Shown: in pieces, positions 41,906 through 50,977 of the stretch
Layout of the letters: the number at the start of each line of letters is the position of its first letter
Numbering within the stretch: position 1 is the first letter of the stretch
NCBI RefSeq assembly: GCF_965655635.1
Contig: NZ_CBFHHE010000003.1
Location: 1-64,000 of the forward strand
Direction of reading: 5' to 3'
DNA from: Nereida sp965655635
GTDB lineage: Bacteria > Pseudomonadota > Alphaproteobacteria > Rhodobacterales > Rhodobacteraceae
DNA: 64,000 nucleotides
Made by a program: the position numbers and the translations under genes
Notes under the pieces: generated by a model
Told to the model about the DNA's origin: nothing
Databases searched by the model: none
What the model saw: only the letters and a program-made list of their open reading frames with translations

Positions 41906-43057
41906 TCAGACCCCGATTGCATCAAGTTGGTCGTTCAGTATCGCAAGTACCCCGTCAACAACAGGTGCAGCTTGGGTTGCGACATCCCATGCACGGTGTG
42001 CAAGCGTCGCCTGTCTGTCTGGGGCCTGCAGCTCGATCACAGCGCGTTCTAAATCTGCGTCACTGCGCACGGGATGTGTGGCTTGCATTTTGGCCAGTGA
42101 CCGAAAGGCATCCCCATGTGGCGCGGTGCTTTCACCGTGTATGATCGCCGCCCCGAGCGAGGCTGCGTCCATGGGGGAACAGCACATCCCATCAAAGCTG
42201 CCACCCATAAAGACAACTGGCGACAGTCTCAACCAAATGCCCGGGTCTTGGTCAGTATCCACAACTAGGACCTGGCTGGCTTCTGATATTGTCTCGATCT
42301 GGCTACTAAGCGCCACGTTCCATCCGTTTTCTGCGAATTTCGCTGCGGTTTCAGCAGCATCATTCTGGGGCATTAAGATCAGAAGTAACCGATGGTTGTT
42401 TGCCATTGCCGTGCGGTGGGCTTTGGAAATGCGCTGCATATCGCGTGGTCCTGCATCAATAGCCAGCCAAACTGGACGGTTGTGCAGGTGGGCTGCATAA
42501 CGTTCAATGTCTTGAGGTGCGGCAGGCAGAGGCGTTGATAGTGGACGGAGCTGACCCGTCTTACGCACTGCGTCTGCATTTGCGCCGTTCTTGATCACAG
42601 CGTTGGCGGCCTCACGATTGAGGGTGCAAATTTTGTCAAAATGCGCAAATACGGATTTGCGAAGCCCGAATGGCCATCGTGAGCCACGTCTTTCCGCAGC
42701 GGCCTCGCTTAGGTTCAACAGCGTTTGTGGAATACCCGCCGCACTGATTTTTTGCACACTGGTTGCGCAGCTTGCGTCGCCCGCCCACACGACTAAATCT
42801 GGCGTCCAGTGTTTTAGTGTTTTGCCGATCCGTGCATCCAGCACTTCGTCAAGATGGGTCGGTGTGTGCGGATTAAAAATCACAAACGTGCCATCGCCTC
42901 GTTCCTTACGGAGCAACGGTTCAAGCGCGTGAATTGCCTGACTGTAGTGCCCGCTTGGGTCCAGCGCCAGTATCAGAGCTCCGCTAGGTCGCGCAGGCCA
43001 ATCCTTGGGGCCACGGGTTACGCCCGGTTGGCCAGAAGGGAGGGCTGTGCGGATCAC
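41906..43057 (-). CDS. waaA: 3-deoxy-D-manno-octulosonic acid transferase
   Basis: About 383 residues, a GT30 KDO transferase that adds KDO to lipid IVA. Family features include the long Rossmann halves, NLSEAAAERRG near 115, and the donor-binding region ending VVFMGGSFDGMCCSPMDAASLGAAIIHGE near 285-312 (the usual GGSF..GGHN..E region, partly changed). It lacks an obvious N-terminal membrane helix. GTG at 43057 is preferred over an ATG at 43108 that would overlap DUF4170. Followed by lpxK. Confidence 0.85.
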   Translation of the reverse strand: MIRTALPSGQPGVTRGPKDWPARPSGALILALDPSGHYSQAIHALEPLLRKERGDGTFVIFNPHTPTHLDEVLDARIGKTLKHWTPDLVVWAGDASCATSVQKISAAGIPQTLLNLSEAAAERRGSRWPFGLRKSVFAHFDKICTLNREAANAVIKNGANADAVRKTGQLRPLSTPLPAAPQDIERYAAHLHNRPVWLAIDAGPRDMQRISKAHRTAMANNHRLLLILMPQNDAAETAAKFAENGWNVALSSQIETISEASQVLVVDTDQDPGIWLRLSPVVFMGGSFDGMCCSPMDAASLGAAIIHGESTAPHGDAFRSLAKMQATHPVRSDADLERAVIELQAPDRQATLAHRAWDVATQAAPVVDGVLAILNDQLDAIGV

Positions 43058-43064
43058 GTCGGCC

Positions 43065-43310
43065 TTAAAGCCCGAGTTCTTCTGTCGATGAGGTGGGTGT
43101 TGCCTCATCACGCAGACGGTGCAAATGCGCGATGAAGTAACGCATGTGCGCATTGTCTACGGTGCGCTGGGCCTCGGATTTCCATGCGTTATACGCGGCT
43201 TCATAGTTTGGAAAAATTCCGACGATGTGAATATCGTTTACATCTTTGAAGGCATTCTTCGTGGGGTCGATAAGCTCTCCGCCGAAAACGAGGTGTAGGC
43301 GTTGTGTCAT
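43065..43310 (-). CDS. DUF4170 domain protein
   Basis: An 81-residue soluble protein matching the small alphaproteobacterial DUF4170 family (HLVFGGELIDPTKNAF at the start, VGIFPNYEAAYNAWKSEAQRTVDNAHMRYFI in the middle). Function unknown; it is regularly found between the cysQ-like phosphatase and waaA, as here, implying a link to envelope or lipid A synthesis. Seven bases separate it from waaA. Confidence 0.85.
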   Translation of the reverse strand: MTQRLHLVFGGELIDPTKNAFKDVNDIHIVGIFPNYEAAYNAWKSEAQRTVDNAHMRYFIAHLHRLRDEATPTSSTEELGL

Positions 43311-43382
43311 TGGTTTCTCCGCTTGGGGGTAGATAATGTTGTACGTACCATAATGCCGCAGGCAAAGCGCGTAAATGATGGA

Positions 43383-44153
43383 TCAGGCGAGTGCCTTAAT
43401 AAGCTCTTTGTGAACCGTTGGCCCTGCCGCAACCATGCCAGAAAGCTGTGGTGTCGCATTGTTGAACACAGGTTCTTCATTGTGCCTGCCTGTGACAATG
43501 CCGCCTGCTTGTGTAACCAACAGGCTGCCTGCGGCTACGTCCCATTCCCAAGTCGGGCGCAAAGTAAGCATCGCATCAAAACGACCCTCCGCCACTAGCG
43601 CCAATCGGTAGGCAAGTGATGATCTAAATGCAGGCTCAACATCAGGCACTTCACCGCGCCAGTGGTGTTGGTCAAAGTTTGGCTTGGCCGCCAGCACAGT
43701 GGCGCCGCTGATTTCGGTGCGCCCGCTTACCTTGATTTCCTGACCGTTCAATTTGGTAGGCACGTCACGGGACGCGGTGTACATTTTGTCGAGCATCGGC
43801 AAATAGACCACCGCCGCAACGGGCCTGCCGTCTTCGACAACAGCTAGCGAATGTGCCCACGTATCAGAGCCCGCGATAAACGCGCGTGTGCCGTCAATTG
43901 GGTCAATTACGAAAACGCGTGATTTATTGCGTCGTGAGGTGTCATCCTCGGTTTCCTCGGACAGCCACCCGTAATCGGGACGCGCTGCGGGCAATGTCTT
44001 TTCCAGCATTTGGTTTACGGCCAAGTCCGCCTCAGTGACGGGGCCCGCGTTGTCAGATTTTTCCCAGACTTGTGCGTCAGATTTGAAAAAACCACGCGCG
44101 ATTTTTCCAGCCTCTCGGGCGGCGGTGGCCAATAATTCTAAATCGCTAGGCAC
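43383..44153 (-). CDS. 3'(2'),5'-bisphosphate nucleotidase / inositol monophosphatase family
   Basis: A 256-residue Mg-dependent phosphatase with metal motifs DPIDGTRAFIAGSDTWAHSL near 86-105 and WEWDVAAGSLLVTQAGG near 202-218. The close family is CysQ (PAP recycling) but inositol monophosphatase activity cannot be excluded. It overlaps the pmbA stop by eight bases and is in the operon with DUF4170, waaA and lpxK. Confidence 0.83.
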   Translation of the reverse strand: MPSDLELLATAAREAGKIARGFFKSDAQVWEKSDNAGPVTEADLAVNQMLEKTLPAARPDYGWLSEETEDDTSRRNKSRVFVIDPIDGTRAFIAGSDTWAHSLAVVEDGRPVAAVVYLPMLDKMYTASRDVPTKLNGQEIKVSGRTEISGATVLAAKPNFDQHHWRGEVPDVEPAFRSSLAYRLALVAEGRFDAMLTLRPTWEWDVAAGSLLVTQAGGIVTGRHNEEPVFNNATPQLSGMVAAGPTVHKELIKALA

Positions 44154-45489
44154 CTGCTAATGTCATCCCGTCAACAAGCAGCGATGGCACTACGTAGTTT
44201 AGATGCGCGTGCGCGTCATTTGCAGGGATAATCGTGCCAAGCATTGCCTTGAGATTGCCCGCGATGGTGCACTCGTTCACGGGATACGCGATCTCACCGT
44301 TCTCCACCCAAAAGCCGGATGCCCCGCGTGAATAGTCGCCGGTATTTGGGTTGATGGTTGAGCCAATCATCGATGTTACCAAAAGGCCGGTGCCCATATC
44401 GCGGATTAGGTCACTGCGGCTTTGTGTGCCTTGTGTAAGGCTGATGTTGGTCGTGCCTGGACGCGGCGGCGATGACGTGCCGCGCATCGCGTTGGCTGTG
44501 CTTTCCAACCCCAACTGCCGCCCAGTAGCCAGATCAAGTGTCCAGCCTGTCAGGGTGCCTGCCTCGACAATAGCGCGCTGCTTTGTGGGCAGTCCTTCGG
44601 CATCAAACACACGGCTTCCGGACACACGGGCGCGGTGCGGGTTCTCTGTGATTGATAGATGCTGTGGCAAGACCTGTTGGCCCAATGCATCGCGCAGCCA
44701 TGACGAGCCGCGTGCGATACCAGCGCCGTTCACAGCGGACAAAAGATGCGAAATCAGGCTTGATGAAATGCGCTCATCAAACAGAACTGGATATGTTCCG
44801 GTCGCAGGCTGTCGTGCGCCTGTGCGTTCAACGCAGCGCTCACCGGCAACGCGGCCAATGTCTGCGGCACTGCGTAGCTCGTTTTGGAAAATACGCGCGT
44901 CAAAGTCATAATCCCGCTCCATTTCAAGATCTGTGCCGCTGATCGCCACGCATGAGATTGAGCGGTCTGTGCGCGCGTAACCCGCATTGAACCCAAGGCT
45001 GTTTGCAACATGGATGTCACGTGCAGAGTAGCTGGCTGAGGCGGATTGGACTTGTGCGACGCCGTTGATTGCACGGGCCGCTTCTTCTGCGGCCTGCGCG
45101 TCATCTTGCAGAGTTTTGGCTGATGGCTCCGGACTTGGGTCATGCAATTCCAAGTGGGCGACATCTGTGTTTGTCGCCAGCTGAGCGCGGTCCGCAAGCC
45201 CTGCATAGGGATCGGCGGGCGCAACTTTTGCCATCGCAACCGCGCGTTCTGCCATTTCAGAAATGGCGCGGTCACTGCTGTCAGAACTTGAGATGCATGC
45301 TTGCTTTTGACCAATGAAAACCCGTAGGCCCAGATCAATCCCTTCGGATCGTTCTGCTTGTTCCAGCTTGCCTTCACGCACATCAATCTCAACGGCAGTG
45401 CCCTGAACGGTCAACACATCTGCTGCATCGGCGCCTGCCTGTTTCGCAGCGTCGAGCAGGGCTTGGCTTAGTCGCGACAAATCGTGCAT
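44146..45489 (-). CDS. pmbA: TldE/PmbA-type metalloprotease subunit
   Basis: A 447-residue TldD/TldE-family protein. In E. coli TldE (PmbA) partners TldD to cleave microcin and CcdA peptides; TldE itself lacks the zinc motif. No HExxxH is seen here, while DVREGKLEQAERSEGIDLGLRVFIG near 36-60 and NTGDYSRGASGFWVENGEIAYPV near 385-407 are typical of PmbA. First gene of the operon that continues to cysQ, DUF4170, waaA and lpxK. Partner TldD is not in the window. Confidence 0.88.
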   Translation of the reverse strand: MHDLSRLSQALLDAAKQAGADAADVLTVQGTAVEIDVREGKLEQAERSEGIDLGLRVFIGQKQACISSSDSSDRAISEMAERAVAMAKVAPADPYAGLADRAQLATNTDVAHLELHDPSPEPSAKTLQDDAQAAEEAARAINGVAQVQSASASYSARDIHVANSLGFNAGYARTDRSISCVAISGTDLEMERDYDFDARIFQNELRSAADIGRVAGERCVERTGARQPATGTYPVLFDERISSSLISHLLSAVNGAGIARGSSWLRDALGQQVLPQHLSITENPHRARVSGSRVFDAEGLPTKQRAIVEAGTLTGWTLDLATGRQLGLESTANAMRGTSSPPRPGTTNISLTQGTQSRSDLIRDMGTGLLVTSMIGSTINPNTGDYSRGASGFWVENGEIAYPVNECTIAGNLKAMLGTIIPANDAHAHLNYVVPSLLVDGMTLAGA

Positions 45490-45585
45490 GAGGTGTTCCT
45501 TGGTCTGAAGTTCAGCGTTGCGTAACGTGGTGCCTGCCAGAATAGCAAGTCGGATGTTGTTGCGTGGTGCGAGGCAATGGCGAGT

Positions 45586-47058
45586 TTAGCGAACCCGCTG
45601 ACCGTTGATATATTGCTCGCCATTTTCGCGCATCTCGATGGTGGTTTGCAAATCAGTTCCGTTTTCTGCAGGCCGCGTGAAGAACCCCATCATCATTTGC
45701 GCGCCAAACAGTTGTTCGGGTGCAAGGATGCCGAGTTGGGCCATCGTGCTCATGACTTCTGTGACGCCACTGAATGTAAACTCGGTCTTGCCTGCCATCG
45801 CCGGCATCGTCAGGTCAATTGGGTTTGCGGGGCCAACAAACCGCATGTCGCCCTGACCGGTTGCTGTGGCGCCAAGCGCTGTCAGGGTCAGGTCGTTTAG
45901 ACGTGCAGTTTTGGGTGCAAAAGGCCCGCGCCCATCGTTCGTGAATTCACCTGTGCCAGAGACAGACACTGAAATCGTTGCGGGGGACCTGTCCAGACCG
46001 CCCTGTGGATCAAAAATGCTCCAGACGCTTTCGTTGATCTTTAGCCCTGCCAAGACCGCTTCAATGGCATAGTCTGGCTCCGGCTCAGTGGGGGCAAAAG
46101 CAATCGGTGCAGAGCCTTTGACGCGGACTTCATCAAGCGTAGCGCTGATGGGTAACGGAAGCGCACCTGCCAACGTGAACGTCATATCAGAGGCATCTTG
46201 GCTATATTCAACGCGTGTTGCGCTACTTGCAGCGCGTATGCTGCTTTGTGCTTGTCGTACGGTGCCGGTCCATGATCCGGTGCCATCTTGGGCCGAGAAC
46301 GCCAGATCCGTCAGTCCCGTGTTGTATGTGGTTTCAAACGAGGATTGCGGCGCGAAGGGCGTTTGGTTTGCCAGTGGGTAGGTACCAGCGGCGCTGGTGG
46401 CTGATCCGGTGAATTGTGGTTCTTGTATGCGTCCGTTTACGTCAAATGCGCCGCCTGAGGTTGGGTCAGAAAAACGGGCAGAAATCGCCACCCCATCAGC
46501 AGAAATACTTTGAAAAACGGTACGCAGATCGCCGGTTTTATCTGTGCTGTTGCCTCGTACATTGGTCGCTTGGGCGCGAATGGTACCGTCTACGTCCGTA
46601 CTTTCTGCGGTGATTGCATTGACCGAAAAATCAACAGTCTCTGCATCATATACATAGCTGAGATCGTTGATGTCGCCTGAGGCAACCATGCTAAAGCCAC
46701 TCGTGACGATTTCGCCTAAGATCTTCACTGGACCGGTATCGTCAGATGTTTCGACAACGCTAATGGCTACTGGCCCACCAAGGGAAATGTCGACATTGCC
46801 GCCCGAACGCTGTGTCAGCTTCAGTGGCGGATACGCAAGGCTGGCCATGACGTCATCTTCAGGCGCGCCCAAGCCAAGCGTTAGGCCTTCGACCAAAATG
46901 CCGTCTTCCAGTAAATTGAACTGACTAATTACGACTGTGTCAGCGGCACTTTTCATGTCCTCAGTCCAACGCGCCCAAAGTTGTTCTGGCGTGATATCTG
47001 CGAAAGCAGGCGCAGTGGTGCCAATGAGGAGAGCTGAACTAAGAAGAAAACGTTGCAT
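45586..47058 (-). CDS. DUF2125 domain secreted protein
   Basis: A 490-residue protein with a signal peptide (about 1-17, TAPAFA cleavage) and an extended beta-rich mature part of repeated strand patterns, typical of the alphaproteobacterial DUF2125 family related to AsmA-like lipid-transfer or outer-membrane homeostasis proteins. Start at 47058 (MQRFLL) gives the signal; upstream in-frame residues do not. Function unknown. It is divergent from the enoyl-CoA hydratase gene. Confidence 0.72.
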   Translation of the reverse strand: MQRFLLSSALLIGTTAPAFADITPEQLWARWTEDMKSAADTVVISQFNLLEDGILVEGLTLGLGAPEDDVMASLAYPPLKLTQRSGGNVDISLGGPVAISVVETSDDTGPVKILGEIVTSGFSMVASGDINDLSYVYDAETVDFSVNAITAESTDVDGTIRAQATNVRGNSTDKTGDLRTVFQSISADGVAISARFSDPTSGGAFDVNGRIQEPQFTGSATSAAGTYPLANQTPFAPQSSFETTYNTGLTDLAFSAQDGTGSWTGTVRQAQSSIRAASSATRVEYSQDASDMTFTLAGALPLPISATLDEVRVKGSAPIAFAPTEPEPDYAIEAVLAGLKINESVWSIFDPQGGLDRSPATISVSVSGTGEFTNDGRGPFAPKTARLNDLTLTALGATATGQGDMRFVGPANPIDLTMPAMAGKTEFTFSGVTEVMSTMAQLGILAPEQLFGAQMMMGFFTRPAENGTDLQTTIEMRENGEQYINGQRVR

Positions 47059-47151
47059 TAACGGGGTACCTCTTTGGCAATAGGGAGTGCTAAGTGTCAT
47101 GTTGGTCCGCGGTGCGCAGACTGCAAGTGATAACAGCGTGAAGGGCACGAT

Positions 47152-47760
47152 ATGATACGTTTAGACAAAGATAACGGCCTTTGGACCATTACATTGGCCC
47201 GCCCTGATAAGGCCAACGCGCTGACTTATGATATGCTTGCCGAAATTGCGGATATCGCTGAAAGCGCCCAAGACGCGCGCGCGCTGGTTTTGTCAGGTGA
47301 AGGTAAAGTGTTCAGCGCGGGTGCCGATCTTGATGCCGCAAAAGAAGGTCTTGCCACATCTGATGTTTGGGACCGCGCCTCTAGTGCAATTGCAAAGTTG
47401 CCATGCATGACGATTGCTGCGTTGAACGGCACATTGGCGGGGGGTGCTTTCGGCATCGCGCTGGCCTGTGATTTACGTGTCTCGGTGCCTGCTGCGAATT
47501 TTTTCTATCCAGTGATGCGGCTTGGTTATTTGCCGCAACACGCGGACCCCGCACGTATGGTGGCATTGATGGGACCTGCGCGCGCCAAGTTGATTTTGAT
47601 GGGAGGGCAGAAGATTGATGCGGAAAGCGCGCTGCAATTCGGATTGATTGACCGCATTTCGACAGATCCCATTGCCGAGGCCAAAGCGCTTGTTGCCCAT
47701 GCGCTTGAAGCCAGTGAAGAGCACGCCCATGCTATCAAGCGTATGTGTCAGGTCGGTTAA
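47152..47760 (+). CDS. Enoyl-CoA hydratase/isomerase family protein, short
   Basis: A 202-residue crotonase-fold protein, short against the usual about 260. The oxyanion-hole segments are LSGEGKVFSAGADLDAAKEG near 58-72 and ALNGTLAGGAFGIALACDLRVS near 92-113. The usual second catalytic Glu position reads near MRLGYLPQHADPARM. The normal C-terminal helical region (about 50 residues) is largely absent, so trimer/hexamer form may differ. Substrate unknown. The GTG of the next gene directly follows its stop. Confidence 0.8.
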   Translation: MIRLDKDNGLWTITLARPDKANALTYDMLAEIADIAESAQDARALVLSGEGKVFSAGADLDAAKEGLATSDVWDRASSAIAKLPCMTIAALNGTLAGGAFGIALACDLRVSVPAANFFYPVMRLGYLPQHADPARMVALMGPARAKLILMGGQKIDAESALQFGLIDRISTDPIAEAKALVAHALEASEEHAHAIKRMCQVG

Positions 47761-48939
47761 GTGAGCCATTGCACGACTGAAACTGCCGTTGACGCACTTT
47801 TGGTAGGGGCAGGACCCGCGGGGTTGATGGCCGCGGATGTGTTGGGCAAGGCTGGGTACTCAGTGCTCTTGGCCGAGCATAAACCCAGTGTTGCACGCAA
47901 ATTTCTTATGGCGGGAAAATCTGGTCTGAACCTGACTAAGGATGAGCCGTTAGATGAGATGCTTGCGGCTTTTGGACCCTCTGCAGATCGGCTTGCGCCA
48001 ATATTGCGTGACTTTGATGCGCGTGCAGTTCAGGCGTGGGCCCAATCATTGGGTCAGCCGCTTTTTACAGGCTCTAGCAAGCGGGTGTTTCCCAAAACCA
48101 TGAAAGCATCACCCTTGCTTCGGGCGTGGTTGGCAGAAATAAATGCGCGCGTCGAAACCCGCTGGCGTTGGAAAGGGTTTGACGGCGCGTTTTCGGTTTT
48201 TGAAACTCCCGATGGCCCGCAGAACGTGAATGCGAAAGTCACTATTTTGGCGATGGGTGGCGCGAGTTGGCGCAAACTTGGTTCTGACGGTTCTTGGGCA
48301 GAGGTACTGTCTGATGAAGATATCGTCCCGTTTCAGCCGATGAATATGGGCTTTCGGGTTAATTGGTCCTCGCACGTTGAGGCGCATTTTGGTGCGCCCA
48401 TTAAAGCGGTTGCTTTGCACGCGGGTGGACAGGTCGAACGGGCAGAATTTACCATTTCAAAAGCGGGCATTGAGGGCGGCGGTATTTACCTTGTCTCAAA
48501 AGCGATGCGCGATGGTGCGCCGCTTACGGTTGATTTGTTCCCTGACTTGTCTGTTAATGTGCTGCGTCAAAAGCTTGGTGGGCGTGGTAAGGTCAGTGTG
48601 ACCTCCCACCTTCGCAAGCGCCTCAAGCTCACTGGCGCGCGCCTTGCGTTGCTTCAAGAATTTGGTCGTCCTCTGCCTAATGATCTTGCGCCACTTTTGA
48701 AGGCTGTCCCAATTCGGCACGACGGGCCGCGTGATCTTGACGAGGCGATTTCCACAAGCGGCGGTGTGTCTTGGGCTGCACTGGATAGCAATCTTATGTT
48801 GCGCGCGCGGGCCAACACATTTTGCGCGGGCGAAATGATTGATTGGGATGCCCCAACGGGTGGGTATCTATTGACGGGCTGCCTTGCCACAGGTCGGTGG
48901 GCGGGCCGTGCCGCAGTTGAGGCGCTTGCCGCGGTTTAG
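47761..48939 (+). CDS. HI0933-like flavoprotein (TIGR03862-type)
   Basis: A 392-residue FAD-dependent protein with the dinucleotide motif ALLVGAGPAGLMAADVLGKAGY near residues 12-33 (seen as DALLVGAGPAG) and the HI0933/YhiN signature KFLMAGKSGLNLT near 48-60 and RVFPKTMKAS near 108. YhiN-type proteins are conserved flavoproteins of uncertain substrate, sometimes called aminoacetone oxidase-like. Starts with GTG straight after the hydratase stop and overlaps the convergent GST gene by four bases. Confidence 0.8.
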   Translation: MSHCTTETAVDALLVGAGPAGLMAADVLGKAGYSVLLAEHKPSVARKFLMAGKSGLNLTKDEPLDEMLAAFGPSADRLAPILRDFDARAVQAWAQSLGQPLFTGSSKRVFPKTMKASPLLRAWLAEINARVETRWRWKGFDGAFSVFETPDGPQNVNAKVTILAMGGASWRKLGSDGSWAEVLSDEDIVPFQPMNMGFRVNWSSHVEAHFGAPIKAVALHAGGQVERAEFTISKAGIEGGGIYLVSKAMRDGAPLTVDLFPDLSVNVLRQKLGGRGKVSVTSHLRKRLKLTGARLALLQEFGRPLPNDLAPLLKAVPIRHDGPRDLDEAISTSGGVSWAALDSNLMLRARANTFCAGEMIDWDAPTGGYLLTGCLATGRWAGRAAVEALAAV

Positions 48940-49520
48940 GGCAGCGCACGTACCGCTTTGAACGAAGGCCGATCGCGCAAGCGTTTGGCGTATGCTTGGA
49001 CTTTGTCGCTTCCCGTTGGAAAGCCCACACCACGGGCCCAGTTCAGGCAATGAACAGCCAGAAAATCTGGTAAGGTCAATGTGTCGCCCATCAAGAATGC
49101 GCCGGTTAGCCGTGCGTCCAGTCGGTCAAGAGATTGCGCAAATTCGGCTTTCAGCGCCTCAGTCACATTTGGGATGCGCATATCCTGGGGCAGGGCGTGT
49201 GTGTGTTTTGCATGCGTCCACAAAACACCGTCGATCTCATCAATGATAAAATGCATATACGCGTCTTGTTGTGCGCGCTCAATTGTTCCTGTGGGAAACG
49301 TAAGGCCTTGGTGCTTATCCGTGAGGTAGGTCATGATCGCAACGCTGTCGGTAATTGCGGTGCCGTCCACAACAAGGGTAGGAATTTTGCCTGTTGGGCT
49401 GAGCTCTAACGCCTGAGTAGATCGGACGGGGGCAGGCACGTGCTCATATTCAATCCCGAGTTCTTCACAAACCCAAAGCACGCGAAATGCACGGGTTGCC
49501 ATTGCACCAACAACTTTCAT
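48936..49520 (-). CDS. Glutathione S-transferase family protein
   Basis: A 194-residue protein with an N-terminal thioredoxin-like GSH-binding domain (ATRAFRVLWVCEELGIEYEHV, then PTGKIPTLVVDGTAITDSVAIMTYL near 46-70) and an all-helical C-terminal domain with LTLPDFLAVHCLNWARGVGF near 147-166. Function likely glutathione-dependent conjugation or reduction; substrate unknown. It follows holA by one base, at the end of the leuS-lptE-holA operon. Confidence 0.85.
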   Translation of the reverse strand: MKVVGAMATRAFRVLWVCEELGIEYEHVPAPVRSTQALELSPTGKIPTLVVDGTAITDSVAIMTYLTDKHQGLTFPTGTIERAQQDAYMHFIIDEIDGVLWTHAKHTHALPQDMRIPNVTEALKAEFAQSLDRLDARLTGAFLMGDTLTLPDFLAVHCLNWARGVGFPTGSDKVQAYAKRLRDRPSFKAVRALP

Positions 49521-50516
49521 TTATCTTCTTCCCATCATCGCTAGTCTAATTAAGGCGCGTTCCATCAACGCCATTTGGGGCGCTTGATCAGCTGACCTGA
49601 GCTGTAGGTCAGTATTGATCAGCAATTGCAGCGCGTCTTCAAGTTTGTTCCGTCCCCATTTTGAGGCCTGTCTGCGCAGTTGATCGCCCTTAGGGCCTTT
49701 GATGTAGAGGCTTGACGGATTGACGGCAGTAGCGTGCAGCGTTCGGAAATGTCGGGTGGCGCCAATGCACAAGCCAACCGGTTGCACCCCTTGGCTTTGC
49801 AGTTTTCGCAAAACAGGACCAAGTTGTTCGCTACGGCCTTCCGCGACGATATTGAGCGCATCGTCAAGCGCGGCCTCGGTGGACGTGGGTGCACAGGCGG
49901 CGATGTCATCGTGGCTAAGCGGGGTGTCGTCGTTCAATTTGTAAATAACAAGTTTGGTCAGTGTTTGACGGAAATCACCGGGTTCAAGCTCGTTTGCGAG
50001 GCCGGTCAAATGCTCAAGGCTGTCGCGGTCAATATTGCGCAAACCGGCATCTGCCAGATCACGCTCAATCTCTTCGCGGGTGGGCGGGTTGTCATAGATC
50101 GCAGCGGAATAGGCGTTTGGGTGTGCTTCAAAAGCTTTGCGAATTTTCGACGTCGGCTTGAGATTGCCTGCGGTCACGATCAGTTGCGCATCGCCTTCGG
50201 ACCAGTCCTGCAAGGCAGCTAAAATAGCGCGCTCGCTGAGATCATTTGCTTCTTCGACGAACGCAACACGTGGGCCGGGGAAAAAGCTGATGGCCTTGAG
50301 CGCGTCTAAAAGCATCGCCGGATCTTTGCGGATGTCTGCGCCACTCATGCGCGAAATACGCATTTCTTCTTCCGCGTTTGGACCAACCAAAGCGGGGATG
50401 ATCTGCTGCCGCTTATCCGCGACACGCAGAGCATCGGTTCCAAAAATCAAAACACCCGCTTTGCGCGGGTCGGGTTTGCGAAAGTAACTGGCCGTATCGC
50501 GTGGGGAAAGCTTCAT
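49521..50516 (-). CDS. holA: DNA polymerase III delta subunit
   Basis: A 331-residue clamp-loader subunit. The N-terminal domain begins LIFGTDALRVADKRQQIIPAL, and the AAA+ lid and C-terminal helical domain include the EDALQLLINTDLQLRS segment near 294-309 typical of HolA. Delta opens the beta sliding clamp. It overlaps lptE by four bases (ATGA), so leuS, lptE, holA form one operon, a conserved proteobacterial order. Confidence 0.92.
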   Translation of the reverse strand: MKLSPRDTASYFRKPDPRKAGVLIFGTDALRVADKRQQIIPALVGPNAEEEMRISRMSGADIRKDPAMLLDALKAISFFPGPRVAFVEEANDLSERAILAALQDWSEGDAQLIVTAGNLKPTSKIRKAFEAHPNAYSAAIYDNPPTREEIERDLADAGLRNIDRDSLEHLTGLANELEPGDFRQTLTKLVIYKLNDDTPLSHDDIAACAPTSTEAALDDALNIVAEGRSEQLGPVLRKLQSQGVQPVGLCIGATRHFRTLHATAVNPSSLYIKGPKGDQLRRQASKWGRNKLEDALQLLINTDLQLRSADQAPQMALMERALIRLAMMGRR

Positions 50517-50977
50517 GACAAAGACACAAGAAGACGCGTTGTCATCTGATCCGCTAGGATCACCACCAACCTGCGCTGCGCATCCAGCTGTGCGGTCTGC
50601 GTCGCAACTGTGGTGCCCGTAGCGGCATAGCTGGTAAAGCTGTCTACGACGCCACTTGTCACAACGCTATCATCGGATAACCGTCGCAAAGTATATTGAG
50701 TTTGGCCAATTACATTGAAACGCGTCGTGATTTGATCCGTTGTGATACCTACGCCGTCTTCACGGATTTCAGTTTTATAACTAAGCCGGAATAACGGGGA
50801 TTGCGCTGTGCCTAACCGGTCTTCAAGCGCGTTTCGAAGGTCAAAGGACACTCGGTCCTTTGGTGGATCAAATGCGATTTGACCACGTTTTGCCGCGCCA
50901 TTGTGCAACGGCGCAAATCCACACCCCCCAAGAGCGAGCGGCGCGCCGATACAAAATGATCGTCTAGATAACAACAT
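50513..50977 (-). CDS. lptE: LPS-assembly lipoprotein LptE
   Basis: A 154-residue lipoprotein with RRSFCIGAPLALGGC near residues 5-19, the Cys being the lipidation site. The mature domain is a small alpha/beta LptE fold (SFDLRNALEDRLG, TDQITTRFNVIGQTQYTL). LptE plugs the LptD barrel at the outer membrane for LPS export. It overlaps the leuS end by 14 bases and holA by four. The low sequence conservation of LptE is compensated by the highly typical gene neighbourhood. Confidence 0.85.
   Translation of the reverse strand: MLLSRRSFCIGAPLALGGCGFAPLHNGAAKRGQIAFDPPKDRVSFDLRNALEDRLGTAQSPLFRLSYKTEIREDGVGITTDQITTRFNVIGQTQYTLRRLSDDSVVTSGVVDSFTSYAATGTTVATQTAQLDAQRRLVVILADQMTTRLLVSLS

Noticed and set aside
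41682..42500. A 272-codon plus-strand frame across lpxK and waaA
   Set aside because: It is antisense to two well-supported genes with conserved motifs and has no ribosome-binding site or domain.
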